The notes: a model not told the origin generated them from the letters alone. A stretch of 64,000 bases of DNA from Thiomicrospira sp. XS5 (GCF_001507555.1 NZ_LQBO01000001.1:62001-126000); one strand, 5' to 3'. Counted from the stretch's first letter, positions 9,737-17,764 are shown. Program-made: numbers and translations.

Positions 9737-10468
9737 ATGATAACACAAAGCTCCATTGCTCCACTACAAAATGTGTCCTTATGCTCAGCCGCCATCAGCC
9801 GCGCGCTCAGTCGGCCGAACGGCTTACCAGGCATACTCGCATTTTATGGGCCGTCCGGCTACGGGAAGTCCGTCGCAGCCACCTATTCATCCAACAAGCA
9901 CCGTGCTTATTATGTTCAGTGCAAAAGTGCATGGACCAAAAAAGCATTTTTAATGGCCTTGCTACGAGAGATGGGCGTGCAGCCGGTTAGAACCATCCCG
10001 GAAATGGTTGATCAAGCCGCGCAGGAAATTGCCCTGTCCGGACGCCCTTTGATAATCGACGAAGCGGATTTTCTGGTGGAAAAAAACATCATCGAAATCG
10101 TCCGAGATATCTACGAAAGCACTTTCTGCCCGATCCTGCTGATCGGAGAAGAACAGTTGCCGGCCAAACTCAAAAAGTTCGAGCGCTTCCATAACCGAGT
10201 CCTACAGTGGATACAGGCGCAACCGGTTAACCTGCAAGAAGCTGGATCACTGGCCAAAATCTATGCACCTGGCATCGAGATACACGACAACCTAATGCAA
10301 AGCATTATGGAAGCCAGCCGTCACGTAACGCGACGTGTCTGTGTAAACCTCAACCTTGTTAACGAAGTCGCCAAAAAAGAAGGCTGGCATGAAGTGGATG
10401 CCAGTTTATGGGGTAAACGTGAGCTTTACACCGGCCAAGGAACAATCCGCAAGGGGGTATCACTGTGA
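9737..10468 (+). CDS. Transposition target-capture AAA+ ATPase (MuB-like)
   Basis: 243 residues. Walker A is GPSGYGKS (about residues 38-45) and Walker B is PLIIDEADF (about 107-115); a sensor-like LIGEE follows. Lacking the N-terminal HTH domain of Mu B (312 residues), it is of the shorter TniB/B3-like type. MuB binds target DNA, stimulates the transposase and gives immunity against self-insertion. It follows the transposase gene directly, the invariant order in this phage group. Confidence 0.93.
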   Translation: MITQSSIAPLQNVSLCSAAISRALSRPNGLPGILAFYGPSGYGKSVAATYSSNKHRAYYVQCKSAWTKKAFLMALLREMGVQPVRTIPEMVDQAAQEIALSGRPLIIDEADFLVEKNIIEIVRDIYESTFCPILLIGEEQLPAKLKKFERFHNRVLQWIQAQPVNLQEAGSLAKIYAPGIEIHDNLMQSIMEASRHVTRRVCVNLNLVNEVAKKEGWHEVDASLWGKRELYTGQGTIRKGVSL

Positions 10469-11094
10469 TTAGTGAAGGTCGCAAACCAACACATTTAATG
10501 CCTAACGGGCAACCAACTCACCGCGAAGCCGTGTGGACCTTGGTGCGCCAACTTAAAACATTTGATGTGATGGCAATTTTAAGAAACGCCAAAGGTCAAA
10601 ATGGCTTAAAGCAAGACAATGTCAGCTACTACTTGCGCGGCTGGGAACGAGCCGGGTATTTATCCGTTGAACCTTGCGCACAACGTGGCCAAGCCAAGGT
10701 GTACACCCTTGTTAAAGATACCGGTGTCAATCCGCCTCGCGTCAATGTAAAAGGCAAACCCATTACCCAAGGGGATAAGCGCCTCCAGATGTGGAACACC
10801 CTGCGTATTACTCGGCAGCTTAACTATCGCGAACTGGCCGCCATGGCCTCCACCGACGACCAACCCATCGCCGTGAATGACGCTCAAGACTACCTGTTCA
10901 ATCTGTACAGAGCGGGCTATTTAATCCAAGTAAGCCCGTCCTGTAACAGCGGCACACTCGCTGTCTATCGCCTAAAACCGGCGATGAACACAGGGCCAAA
11001 ACCACCACTGGTTCAACGCACTCAAGTGGTCATTGATCAAAACTTACGGCAAGTGGTCTGGCCGCGTGGCGAGGAGGTTCAAGGTGATTATTGA
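10465..11094 (+). CDS. Phage early protein with two winged-helix-like repeats
   Basis: 209 residues, GTG start preceded by AAGGGGG and overlapping the MuB-like stop by four bases. Two similar segments can be seen: REAVWTLVRQLKTFDVMAILRNAKGQNGLKQDNVSYYLRGWERAGYLSV (about 20-70), and LQMWNTLRITRQLNYRELAAMASTDDQPIAVNDAQDYLFNLYRAGYLIQ (about 105-155). Both end in 'L..aGYL', typical of winged helices. This is a known hypothetical family of Mu-like phages. DNA binding is likely; the role is not known. Confidence 0.75.
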   Translation: MISEGRKPTHLMPNGQPTHREAVWTLVRQLKTFDVMAILRNAKGQNGLKQDNVSYYLRGWERAGYLSVEPCAQRGQAKVYTLVKDTGVNPPRVNVKGKPITQGDKRLQMWNTLRITRQLNYRELAAMASTDDQPIAVNDAQDYLFNLYRAGYLIQVSPSCNSGTLAVYRLKPAMNTGPKPPLVQRTQVVIDQNLRQVVWPRGEEVQGDY

Positions 11095-11428
11095 ATACCA
11101 AAATGAAAACTGGTTTATAGCCTTGCAGCAGGCTTGCAGTGTGCAATCACAAAAGCGTGTGGCGGATCAGTGCGGCATCAGCGCCACCGCCGTCAACCAG
11201 GTTTTAAAAGGCGTTTATAAAGGCAGTCTGGACAACGTCATTGAAAAAGTATCCGGCGCACTGCTCAACCAAAGCGTGCACTGTCCGGTGCTGGATGACA
11301 TCACCACCGACTTGTGTGCAAAGTACCGGAAAGAAGGTTTTATGCCCACAAACCCCATGCGAGTGCAGCTGTATCGCGCTTGCCAAACCTGTCCGAACAA
11401 CCCCAAAAACTACGGAGAGCAAGTATGA
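11084..11428 (+). CDS. Small HTH regulator with C-terminal cysteine cluster
   Basis: 114 residues from a GTG start with GAGGAGG upstream; a longer in-frame start at 11033 lacks such a site. Residues about 20-50 (QSQKRVADQCGISATAVNQVLKGVYKGSL) form a Cro/XRE-like helix-turn-helix. The C-terminal part has four spaced cysteines (HCPVLDD, LCAKYR, RACQTCPNN), possibly metal binding. Similar HTH plus cysteine proteins occur in the early operons of Mu-like phages. Overlaps the preceding gene by 11 bases. Confidence 0.7.
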   Translation: MIIEYQNENWFIALQQACSVQSQKRVADQCGISATAVNQVLKGVYKGSLDNVIEKVSGALLNQSVHCPVLDDITTDLCAKYRKEGFMPTNPMRVQLYRACQTCPNNPKNYGEQV

Positions 11429-11661
11429 CCAACTACATACCACCTTTACAAGCCATATCATTGTACGTTGACGAATTACGGCTGTCTGACAGCGATCAAA
11501 TACTCGTTTTCCAGTCGTGCTCATCTGATGGCGTCACTATAGCGCTGATTGACAGGCATGGATACAAGATCAAAGCAATGACACTTGATGAAGCAGAAAA
11601 CATTGCAACTGACCTACTAACAAACATACGACAGGCCAAAAGAGCCATAGCGAAAAAGTAG
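11425..11661 (+). CDS. Small phage protein, unknown
   Basis: 78 residues (MTNYIPPLQAISLYVDELRL...). The start overlaps the previous stop as ATGA and has GGAGAGC upstream, which fixes it over the longer frame from 11314. No motif recognised; predicted alpha/beta fold with a basic helical C-terminus (NIRQAKRAIAKK). Part of the tightly packed early operon. Confidence 0.6.
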   Translation: MTNYIPPLQAISLYVDELRLSDSDQILVFQSCSSDGVTIALIDRHGYKIKAMTLDEAENIATDLLTNIRQAKRAIAKK

Positions 11662-11683
11662 CCTAATCGAAAGGAGAACCATC

Positions 11684-11995
11684 ATGACCCATCAAACGCA
11701 AAACGACCACCACATTACCGACTTAGCGCACAACCGTGCCGTGCATGGGCTGATTTATAAAGCCACCAATGCCCAGCGAGCCGTTGCTTTTTGTGATCAG
11801 AAAGGCCTGACGCCCACACACATCACGATGGACGCCGACACCAAGTTTCCCATCGTGGTGATTACACCACCGGAAGCTGGCCACGACATCCTTGTGGACG
11901 CCAAACCGATAGGGTCGAAACTGCTTGCCTATGAACTCAATTTCACCGGCCAGACAATCGCCAAACTGATCTGGCCAAAAAAACTTAACGATTAA
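11684..11995 (+). CDS. Small phage protein, unknown
   Basis: 103 residues with AAAGGAG upstream. No recognised domain. Two hydrophobic beta-like stretches (KFPIVVITPP and LLAYELNFTGQTIAKLIW) suggest a small globular protein. Lies between the HTH genes and gam in the early operon. Confidence 0.6.
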   Translation: MTHQTQNDHHITDLAHNRAVHGLIYKATNAQRAVAFCDQKGLTPTHITMDADTKFPIVVITPPEAGHDILVDAKPIGSKLLAYELNFTGQTIAKLIWPKKLND

Positions 11996-12011
11996 TCTAC
12001 TGGAGAAAACC

Positions 12012-12539
12012 ATGACAAAAGTTAAAGGGTCGCTAAGACCAACACAATACCAAGCGGCATCCTCTCATGAAGAAGTCGAAGACCTAATCAAAGAATTAGG
12101 AGAAAAGCGCCGTGAAATCGTTCGGATTGAAGCGACCATGAACGACAAGGTGGCTGACATCAAACACGAACATGAAATGCAAGCGCAACCGATTAAAGAT
12201 GACATCGAACAAATCATCTATGCCGTTCAGGCCTTCGCTGAAGTGAACAGATCGGAACTGACAAACAACGGTAAGACAAAAACCGTCAAGTTTGCCACGG
12301 GCGAATTTGCCTGGCGAGCACGTCCACCAAAAGTTAGCTTGCGCGGCAAACCAAAGATTTTAGACGCACTCAAAAAACTCGGCTTGCAACGCTTCATCCG
12401 CACATCGGAAGAAATCGACAAAGAAGCCTTGCTGAAAGAAAAAGACGTCGCCACCCAAGTCACCGGCATCACCATTTCCAGCGCGGGGGAGGATTTTGCA
12501 ATCAACCCTTACGAGTTGGAAATCGAAGGTAAGCAATAG
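12012..12539 (+). CDS. gam: Host-nuclease inhibitor Gam
   Basis: 175 residues, matching the Mu Gam family: a long charged coiled-coil (about 18-85, EEVEDLIKELGEKRREIVRIEATMND...), then the conserved TVKFATGEFAWRARPPKVSLRG stretch and a C-terminal segment with FIRTSEEIDKEALL and INPYELEIEG. Mu Gam is a Ku-like dimer that coats DNA ends and protects them from RecBCD. Its place in the early operon is the same as in Mu. Confidence 0.9.
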   Translation: MTKVKGSLRPTQYQAASSHEEVEDLIKELGEKRREIVRIEATMNDKVADIKHEHEMQAQPIKDDIEQIIYAVQAFAEVNRSELTNNGKTKTVKFATGEFAWRARPPKVSLRGKPKILDALKKLGLQRFIRTSEEIDKEALLKEKDVATQVTGITISSAGEDFAINPYELEIEGKQ

Positions 12540-12548
12540 GAGCCAGCA

Positions 12549-13109
12549 ATGGACGCAAAAAAACTGAAAAAAGAAATCCTCGGTATCGTCAAATTTGAAG
12601 GCGTGGCCATGTCGTCAAACGAGATTTGGAAAACGTTAACTCTGGACGGCCATGAAGGCATCGAAAAAAAGCTTTATAGCAACTGCCTAACCAGCTTGGC
12701 GGCTGCGGGGTATCTGGAAAAGGTACCGGACGAAGACTATCTGAATCGATTCCGCTACCTGGTCACGGCCAAAGGCGAAGAATGGATCGCCAAGCAAATC
12801 GATGCCAAGTCGACGCCACCGGCACAGGAAGAAACAAAGCCTGTGCCGGAAGCTAAGCCAGCACCGGCAGCATCGGTCACCGAAAACCAAAACGAAATCA
12901 GGCTGGATAAAGCCGTTTTCGATGAGCTGTACATGGTCTATGTAGATGGAATGGTAGCGCAGGTGTGCGAATCAATGGCCGAAGCCCAGGATAAAGCCAA
13001 AAGATTTGTATCTGAATCAGGCATGTCGACAAGCATCCACCGAATCTATTCGGAGCCGGTGTTTTCATGCCGACCTGTGACAACCGTTGAATTTAACGAG
13101 GTGTCGTGA
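12549..13109 (+). CDS. Phage protein with winged-helix-like N-terminus
   Basis: 186 residues. Residues 1-80 read like a winged helix (AMSSNEIWKTLTLDG ... LYSNCLTSLAAAGYLEKVPDEDYLNRFRYLVTAKGEEW), followed by a Pro/Ala/Glu-rich linker (about 85-112) and a separate C-terminal domain beginning ENQNEIRLDKAVFDELYMVYVDG. Such two-part layout suggests a DNA-binding module joined to a sensor or partner domain, but I do not recognise the family. Ten bases after gam, same operon. Confidence 0.65.
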   Translation: MDAKKLKKEILGIVKFEGVAMSSNEIWKTLTLDGHEGIEKKLYSNCLTSLAAAGYLEKVPDEDYLNRFRYLVTAKGEEWIAKQIDAKSTPPAQEETKPVPEAKPAPAASVTENQNEIRLDKAVFDELYMVYVDGMVAQVCESMAEAQDKAKRFVSESGMSTSIHRIYSEPVFSCRPVTTVEFNEVS

Positions 13110-13294
13110 TGGTAACAAAAGAATACACGGTTTTAAGAATTATCCCGCAAGCCAACGGCCAGAGCCGCGCGCTGTTGCGCTGCCCGTTTTGTCAGGCTGA
13201 GGTATGGGCCTACCACTGGTCATTGGCCGGAAGCGGAAAGAAATGCCACTGCGGAGCCAAGTTTAACCCATCCGGCACCGCCACAAAGGAGTAA
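13109..13294 (+). CDS. Small zinc-ribbon protein
   Basis: 61 residues. The ATG overlaps the previous stop (TGATG) with ACGAGG upstream; a GTG one codon earlier is also possible. Four cysteines in CPFC and CHCGAKF frame a zinc ribbon (about residues 25-51). Function unknown; likely a nucleic-acid-binding accessory. Confidence 0.6.
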   Translation: MVTKEYTVLRIIPQANGQSRALLRCPFCQAEVWAYHWSLAGSGKKCHCGAKFNPSGTATKE

Positions 13295-13298
13295 TGAG

Positions 13299-13511
13299 AT
13301 GAAAAATATCAATATGCAAATGCTTTATGAACGCATGGAAACCGTGCTTGATCACATGGATCAAGATGACCTAACGCCTGACGATGTCTGGCTCAAAGTC
13401 AGTTTATCCGGTGGTGAAAGAGTGCCACTAACCTCTGAAAATTTTCAGATTGATGATGACGGCACTTTGCTGATCAATCTGGAAGATACCGGCAATCAAA
13501 AGGAGCGGTGA
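13299..13511 (+). CDS. Small acidic phage protein, unknown
   Basis: 70 residues, strongly acidic in the middle (LDHMDQDDLTPDDVW), with AAAGGAG upstream. No recognised domain. Its stop is one base before the next start codon, so the two are likely translated together. Confidence 0.55.
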   Translation: MKNINMQMLYERMETVLDHMDQDDLTPDDVWLKVSLSGGERVPLTSENFQIDDDGTLLINLEDTGNQKER

Positions 13512-13512
13512 T

Positions 13513-13707
13513 ATGAGTATCAAGTCACACGAGCACGATGTATTGCCGAAAGAAAGCACAGGTGCGCTCATTATCAGTGAAACGGATGATGGTGACTGGT
13601 ACCTGGTTAGGGTAACTGAATATTCAGCATACCAAGGCTGGGATGCCCCGCCAAAAGAACATGAACGCTGGGTCTATGAAGATTGCATTACTGAATTAAT
13701 TCGATAA
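13513..13707 (+). CDS. Small phage protein, unknown
   Basis: 64 residues with GGAGCGG upstream. Several tryptophans and tyrosines (DGDWYLVRVTEYSAYQGWDAPPKEHERWVYED) suggest a compact beta fold. No family recognised. Confidence 0.5.
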   Translation: MSIKSHEHDVLPKESTGALIISETDDGDWYLVRVTEYSAYQGWDAPPKEHERWVYEDCITELIR

Positions 13708-13822
13708 CCAAGACCCACCAGGCCTGGTCAAACAGGCCATTTAAATGAGCGTCTTGGGCTAACCAAACCCAGTATTCTTTCCGCCCCAGGGCGCTCTTTT
13801 AAATGACAACAGGACAACAACT
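13708..13822. other. Short intergenic gap with iterated palindrome
   Basis: Contains CCAGGCCTGG at 13728-13737 (flanked as ACCAGGCCTGGT), within an otherwise tight early operon. The hairpin may modulate transcription; no terminator T tract follows. Confidence 0.4.
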
Positions 13823-14098
13823 ATGGAAGTTCGTGTAGGACATAGAAAAACCAGAGATGACTTTGTTTTGTACTGCCCTATTGAGCTGGCAAAAGGTATC
13901 AAAAAAGGCATTGAAAAAGGGAAGTACCAGATGACAAATTTAGGGCTTGAAAAACAATGTAGTCACTGTAAAGAGTTTTGGCCAGCAGACTCGGAGTTCT
14001 TCTATCCACAAAAAGGTAAAGGGCTGCATTGTTATTGCAAAGCTTGCTATAGATACAAACGCTACCTTGAAAAAAAACATAGTCAGGACGCAGCATGA
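13823..14098 (+). CDS. Small zinc-finger-like phage protein
   Basis: 91 residues. The C-terminal half carries CSHCKEFWPADSEFF and HCYCKACYRYKRYL, a paired CxxC arrangement seen in HNH-like and zinc-ribbon proteins of phages; no HNH catalytic residues are evident. Overlaps the GemA start as ATGA. Probably nucleic-acid binding; function unknown. Confidence 0.6.
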   Translation: MEVRVGHRKTRDDFVLYCPIELAKGIKKGIEKGKYQMTNLGLEKQCSHCKEFWPADSEFFYPQKGKGLHCYCKACYRYKRYLEKKHSQDAA

Positions 14099-14547
14099 GC
14101 AAACGAAGCGAACTCGCCAAAATCCACATCGCCAAAAAAGACCTCGGCATGGCCGATGACGCCTACCGTGCCATGCTCAAAGACGTGGCTGGAGTGAAGT
14201 CTGCATCCGAACTCGACTTCCACGGTCGCCACGCCGTATTGCACCGCCTTGAAAAACTCGGCTGGAAGCCAAAGCCTAGAGCAAAAAAGACCGGCCCAAC
14301 ATCCAGAAAAAAAGCTTCAATGGGCGACAAAATCCGCGCGCTTTGGATAGACATGGCCGCAGACGGCATTATCCAGAACGGTTCAGAGGCCGCCCTCATG
14401 GCATACGTGAAGCGCATGACTAAAGGCAAGTACGAAGCACCGCAGTTTTGCGACGAATTCCACGCATCCCGCATTATCGAATCACTCAAAAAGTGGCGAA
14501 AACGCGAACTCAAAAAACGTGAACGAGAGGAACAGCACCATGTCTGA
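14095..14547 (+). CDS. gemA: GemA-like regulatory protein (Mu gp16 family)
   Basis: 150 residues. The family hallmark is the N-terminus: ELAKIHIAKKDLGMADDAYRAMLKDVAGVKSASELD, followed by RLEKLGWKPKPR and a C-terminal segment ending in REREEQHHV. In Mu, GemA modulates host gene expression and DNA topology early in lytic growth; the mechanism is poorly known. It lies directly before the Mor-like gene, as in Mu. Confidence 0.88.
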   Translation: MSKRSELAKIHIAKKDLGMADDAYRAMLKDVAGVKSASELDFHGRHAVLHRLEKLGWKPKPRAKKTGPTSRKKASMGDKIRALWIDMAADGIIQNGSEAALMAYVKRMTKGKYEAPQFCDEFHASRIIESLKKWRKRELKKREREEQHHV

Positions 14548-14956
14548 CAATCAGCAGGATATGTTCGGCGCCAAAATCGAGGCCACCACTCAACAAGTGC
14601 TCGATGCCATCGACGGACTCGAAGCGGCCGACATGCGCAAGATATACGCGCCACGCCTGGTCGAGTTCTATGAAGTTCACAGCCACATTTTAAACAAGGT
14701 CGCGGGCATTACCGGCGATGACAATCACAAGCTGGCCGCTGCATTGGTGGCGGCAATCGGCAACTACTTCGGCGGCATTCCGTTTTACTTGCCACACAAC
14801 GACAAAATGGAACGCTTCATGCGCGATGTGCGCATATACAAAGCGTTTAACGGCAGCAACGTGAACGAACTATCAAAGCAGTTCAAAGTCAGCCATCAGA
14901 CCGTTTATACGGCGATTGCAAAACAACGTGACCTGCGCCAAAAGAAACTGTTTTAA
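14540..14956 (+). CDS. mor: Mor-like middle/late transcription activator
   Basis: 138 residues; the start with GAGAGG upstream overlaps gemA by eight bases. The fold matches Mor/C activators: an N-terminal dimerisation region (FYEVHSHILNKVAGITGDDNHKLAAALVAAIGNYFGGIPFYLPH) and a C-terminal HTH (NVNELSKQFKVSHQTVYTAIAKQ). Mor of Mu binds a dyad upstream of the middle promoter and recruits RNA polymerase. No separate C gene is seen, so this protein may drive all later transcription (inference); the duplicated block at 16738 and 24234 is a candidate target. Confidence 0.88.
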   Translation: MSDNQQDMFGAKIEATTQQVLDAIDGLEAADMRKIYAPRLVEFYEVHSHILNKVAGITGDDNHKLAAALVAAIGNYFGGIPFYLPHNDKMERFMRDVRIYKAFNGSNVNELSKQFKVSHQTVYTAIAKQRDLRQKKLF

Positions 14957-14979
14957 GCCTTTACTGAGACCCTAAACCC

Positions 14980-15873
14980 ATGTTTGATTTTCTTAACCCA
15001 TTAACGCCAGACGACTTCAACCAACAAACCGAATTTTTGATTGAAGGCTTTTTACCCAAGCACCTTATCACCATGATCTACGCCGACGGCGGAATGGGTA
15101 AAAGCTGGGCTGCGATGGGCATTGCCAAATTTGCCGAGCAATCCGGGATGGATGTGCTTTATCTGGATTACGACAACCCGATGAGCATCCTCAAAGAACG
15201 CGGCGTAGAAAACAACCTGATAAAAGCCTGCCCAAACTTGCGTTATGTGCATCGTTCAAAAACGCCGATGCAAGCGCTCGAAATGCTCACAGCGTTGGAA
15301 GAGCAAGCCATTGCTGGCCGATTCAAAAACACCTTAATCGTGCTGGACAGTATGCGAGATTTCAGCGATGTGAATAATGATTCAAAGGCAATGGCCCTGG
15401 GTGAAAAGCTTAAAAACTTGCGCGAGGCCGGAGCCACAATTTTGGCATTGCACCACTCAACCAAGAACGGTGGCAACTACCAAGGCTCCAACAACATCCG
15501 CAACTCCATCGACAATATGTACCAGCTCACAAAAATCGACGGGGCGGAAGATGAAATCCGCTGGATATTAACGGTCAAAAAAGAACGCGCGCCCATTGTC
15601 GACACAGCACTCAGCATAAAACCGGACACCTTTGAGATATTGCCGATTGACATCGAAACCGCACGTCTGTCGCCAGAAGAAAAGCAATTTATCGAAGCCG
15701 TCAAAGCCATCCTGATTAAGTCGCCAGGCATCAACAAGAAAGAGCTGCTCGAAGCGATGGACTACGACAAACGCGACAAAACCGCAAACAACCGACTCGA
15801 CCAATTTGAAGAAATTTACTGGCAATCGGAAAAAATCAAAAACGTTTACCACTACAGTCTCACCGAGTCGTAA
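14980..15873 (+). CDS. RepA/RecA-like AAA ATPase (AAA_25 type)
   Basis: 297 residues. Walker A is ADGGMGKSW (about residues 31-39), Walker B is TLIVLDSMRDF (about 116-126), then ILALHHSTKNGG with the sensor histidine. This is the RepA/RSF1010 hexameric helicase-like fold (AAA_25), common in plasmids and in phage replication modules. The C-terminal part (about 235-297) looks like a winged helix (INKKELLEAMDYDKRDKTANNRLDQF). Mu itself has no such gene because it uses host replication proteins, so its presence after mor is unusual. A role in replication or as an accessory is open. Confidence 0.8.
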   Translation: MFDFLNPLTPDDFNQQTEFLIEGFLPKHLITMIYADGGMGKSWAAMGIAKFAEQSGMDVLYLDYDNPMSILKERGVENNLIKACPNLRYVHRSKTPMQALEMLTALEEQAIAGRFKNTLIVLDSMRDFSDVNNDSKAMALGEKLKNLREAGATILALHHSTKNGGNYQGSNNIRNSIDNMYQLTKIDGAEDEIRWILTVKKERAPIVDTALSIKPDTFEILPIDIETARLSPEEKQFIEAVKAILIKSPGINKKELLEAMDYDKRDKTANNRLDQFEEIYWQSEKIKNVYHYSLTES

Positions 15874-16155
15874 TAAAAAAATGTACGACTGCTACGACTG
15901 CTACGACTGCTATTAAAACCACGCCCAGCGGAAGGTGGTGTGAGCACCCAACAACATCCGCAGCGCAAGCCCGTACACCTCGATACTCCTTGAGCGGGTG
16001 ATTGCGCCGTTACCGCCCCAGCGACAACCTCGCCAGCGTCAAGGGCACCTTTTTTATAAATGTTTGATACAGTAAAAACGGCAAAAAAGCCGCATAACCT
16101 TAAGTAAATACGCTAATATTAAGCCCCTGATATGGGGCTTTTTAAAGGAGATAAT
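15874..16155. other. Early/late boundary: 9-bp tandem repeat and leader region
   Basis: Three exact tandem copies of TACGACTGC (15884-15910) begin just after the ATPase stop. The remaining 170 bp are GC-rich, then AT-rich from 16055, with no open frame I can support. Near the end, TAATAT (16115-16120) is a possible -10 element. It could hold a small RNA or Mor-dependent promoter; nothing definite. Confidence 0.4.
16121..16143 (+). terminator. Rho-independent terminator upstream of lipoprotein gene
   Basis: Stem AAGCCCC / GGGGCTT with a six-base loop, followed by TTT. It ends immediately before the lipoprotein's AAAGGAG, so it would block or attenuate transcription from upstream. Confidence 0.75.
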
Positions 16156-16701
16156 ATGAGATTTTTAACCATTTTAACAATGGCCATTTTTTTAAGCGCC
16201 TGTGGTGGCGGGAGTAGTGGCGGAGGCGGGTCATCTGCTCAAGACCCAGAGTTAATCGGAAAATGGCAAGCCTTGGGAAATGTAACGTTGAATGAAGATG
16301 GAAGTTGCTGGGTTCCATCGGGAAATTCAGAAACATTTTACACAATGGATTTTTACAATGAGACATATGATGTCAAAGTGAAAATATGTCAAGCGATTGG
16401 AATTGCCGGACAACTATCTTTTGAAGTTTTTACGCAGCAAGAAGGCACTGGAGTAAAGTATCGAACTGGAACGGTAGGAAGCTATGATGTGTATGAAAAT
16501 GGAGTTTTAACACAAGCCTATAAAGATATGGATGTTCTTAATGACAATGGAATTGTCACCTTCTACACAACATATTATACAGATGGACAAATTCTGTATT
16601 TTTCAGGCATCCCCGATTGCGGGGATGGAACTGATGGCGATTTACCTGTTAGCCGCTGTGTGCCAAGTCAAAATATAGCAAAATTCACTAAAATTGACTA
16701 A
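16156..16701 (+). CDS. Phage-encoded lipoprotein, candidate moron
   Basis: 181 residues, start fixed by AAAGGAG at 16144-16150. A short signal sequence ends in the lipobox LSAC, followed by a Gly/Ser-rich tether (GGGSSGGGGSSAQD). The mature domain has several cysteines (GSCWVPSG, VKICQAIG, IPDCGDGTDGD, SRCVPSQ) and a sequence reminiscent of small outer-membrane lipoproteins, but no family is recognised. Base usage is more AT-rich than its neighbours. It is isolated between two terminators at the early/late boundary. Such phage lipoproteins often act in superinfection exclusion; that is inference here. Confidence 0.8.
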   Translation: MRFLTILTMAIFLSACGGGSSGGGGSSAQDPELIGKWQALGNVTLNEDGSCWVPSGNSETFYTMDFYNETYDVKVKICQAIGIAGQLSFEVFTQQEGTGVKYRTGTVGSYDVYENGVLTQAYKDMDVLNDNGIVTFYTTYYTDGQILYFSGIPDCGDGTDGDLPVSRCVPSQNIAKFTKID

Positions 16702-16708
16702 CCCATCA

Positions 16709-16732
16709 AACCCGCTTCCAGCGGGTTTTTTA
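16709..16732 (+). terminator. Terminator after lipoprotein gene
   Basis: Stem AACCCGC / GCGGGTT with loop TTCCA, followed by TTTT; lies seven bases after the stop codon. Confidence 0.88.
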
Positions 16733-16737
16733 ATGCC

Positions 16738-16805
16738 CAAAAAACTTCTCAAACGCTTGAAACTCACCCCAATCATTATGCCTCTAAACTGGAGGCATGA
16801 AGACA
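16738..16805 (+). promoter_or_regulatory. Putative late promoter block, copy 1
   Basis: A 26-base block ending in AAACGCTTGAAA, a 21-base variable spacer, and CTAAACTGGAGGCATGAAG (which includes the ribosome site and start of the lysis gene) recur with identical spacing at 24234-24301. The first block holds the dyad TCAA-ACGC-TTGA, a plausible activator site. Interpreted as a Mor-dependent late promoter (inference). Confidence 0.55.
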
Positions 16806-17225
16806 CTACGCATTTACAGAGCAGGCTCCACAGACCAAGGCACCCCTGGCGCACTTATGTGCGCGGCCACGGGGCAGCACATCTGTTACCTGATGGAACT
16901 CCCGGAGCGGGATAACCTACCTAATATCTCCCGCATCCCCGCCGGTCGGTATCTTGTCAAATACCTGGCCCGTTCCGGATCCGGTAAATACCACGACGTC
17001 TATCACATCACCGGCGTGCCGGATCGCAGCGGCATCCTTATCCATGGCGGCAACTTCGCGGGCGACACCGAGCTTAATTACCGCACCGACTCCTGGGGCT
17101 GTGTTTTAACGGCCCGCCGCATCGGTGCCATTGGCGGCCAAGTGGCAGGCCTGGCCAGCCGTGCGGCCCTGCGCAAGCTACACAAATTCACAAACAAACA
17201 AGACTTTTATCTGGAGGTCATCTAA
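16797..17225 (+). CDS. DUF5675 family protein, first gene of lysis cluster
   Basis: 142 residues with TGGAGG upstream. Signatures of DUF5675: an N-terminal strand pair with 'CYLMELPERDNLPNISRIPAGRYLV', then the ILIHGGNFAGDTELNYRTDSWGCVL core containing His, Gly-Asn and Cys residues in the manner of L,D-transpeptidase-like folds. The family is frequent in phage lysis regions and may act on peptidoglycan, but activity is not established. It is followed without gap by the holin-like gene. Confidence 0.78.
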   Translation: MKTLRIYRAGSTDQGTPGALMCAATGQHICYLMELPERDNLPNISRIPAGRYLVKYLARSGSGKYHDVYHITGVPDRSGILIHGGNFAGDTELNYRTDSWGCVLTARRIGAIGGQVAGLASRAALRKLHKFTNKQDFYLEVI

Positions 17226-17764
17226 TGGACTTTAGCGCACTTTTGGCAGGCATCACATCCGCTGCGGGCGGCGGCATTATCGGTGTCATCGGCACCGGAT
17301 TACAGGCCTGGACAACATACAAATCCGAACAACTCAAAATGGCGCACGAACTCAAAATGCGCGAACTCGACCAAGCCGAAATCACCCTTGAACACAGTTT
17401 GAAGATGCAAGAAGTCGAAGCCACGGTCAAAGGCCAAATTGCCGTGGCCGAGCAAAACCGAATGCAAACCGAAACCCAAGTCGCCGGTGAGCTCCAGCTA
17501 GCCAGCTATCAAACTGACACCGCAAAATACGGCGGCGGTTTTGTGGACGCTATCCGCGGCCTTATGCGCCCAGTATTAACGCTTTACTTTGCGATACTCA
17601 TGGCTTTGATTGCCTATCAGCTCTTTATGCTCAACGACCAATTTATCGGCACTGCCACGGCGTCCTATCTGCTTAAAGACCTCGTTAACGCCGCCATCTT
17701 CTTGGCCACCACATCGGTGACATGGTGGTTCGGTAGCCGCCCTGTGCGCACTTTAAAGGGTTAG
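17225..17764 (+). CDS. Holin-like protein (3TM type)
   Basis: 179 residues. An N-terminal Gly-rich hydrophobic segment (GITSAAGGGIIGVIGTGLQAW), a charged coiled-coil (about 38-95), then two membrane helices (VLTLYFAILMALIAYQLFML and LVNAAIFLATTSVTWWFG). This matches the three-TM holin family described for phages and gene transfer agents. Holins open the inner membrane to trigger lysis. Start overlaps the previous stop. Confidence 0.78.
   Translation: MDFSALLAGITSAAGGGIIGVIGTGLQAWTTYKSEQLKMAHELKMRELDQAEITLEHSLKMQEVEATVKGQIAVAEQNRMQTETQVAGELQLASYQTDTAKYGGGFVDAIRGLMRPVLTLYFAILMALIAYQLFMLNDQFIGTATASYLLKDLVNAAIFLATTSVTWWFGSRPVRTLKG

Noticed and set aside
15884-15910. Tandem repeat considered as a CRISPR-like array
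   Set aside because: Units are contiguous 9-mers without spacers and no cas genes are present.
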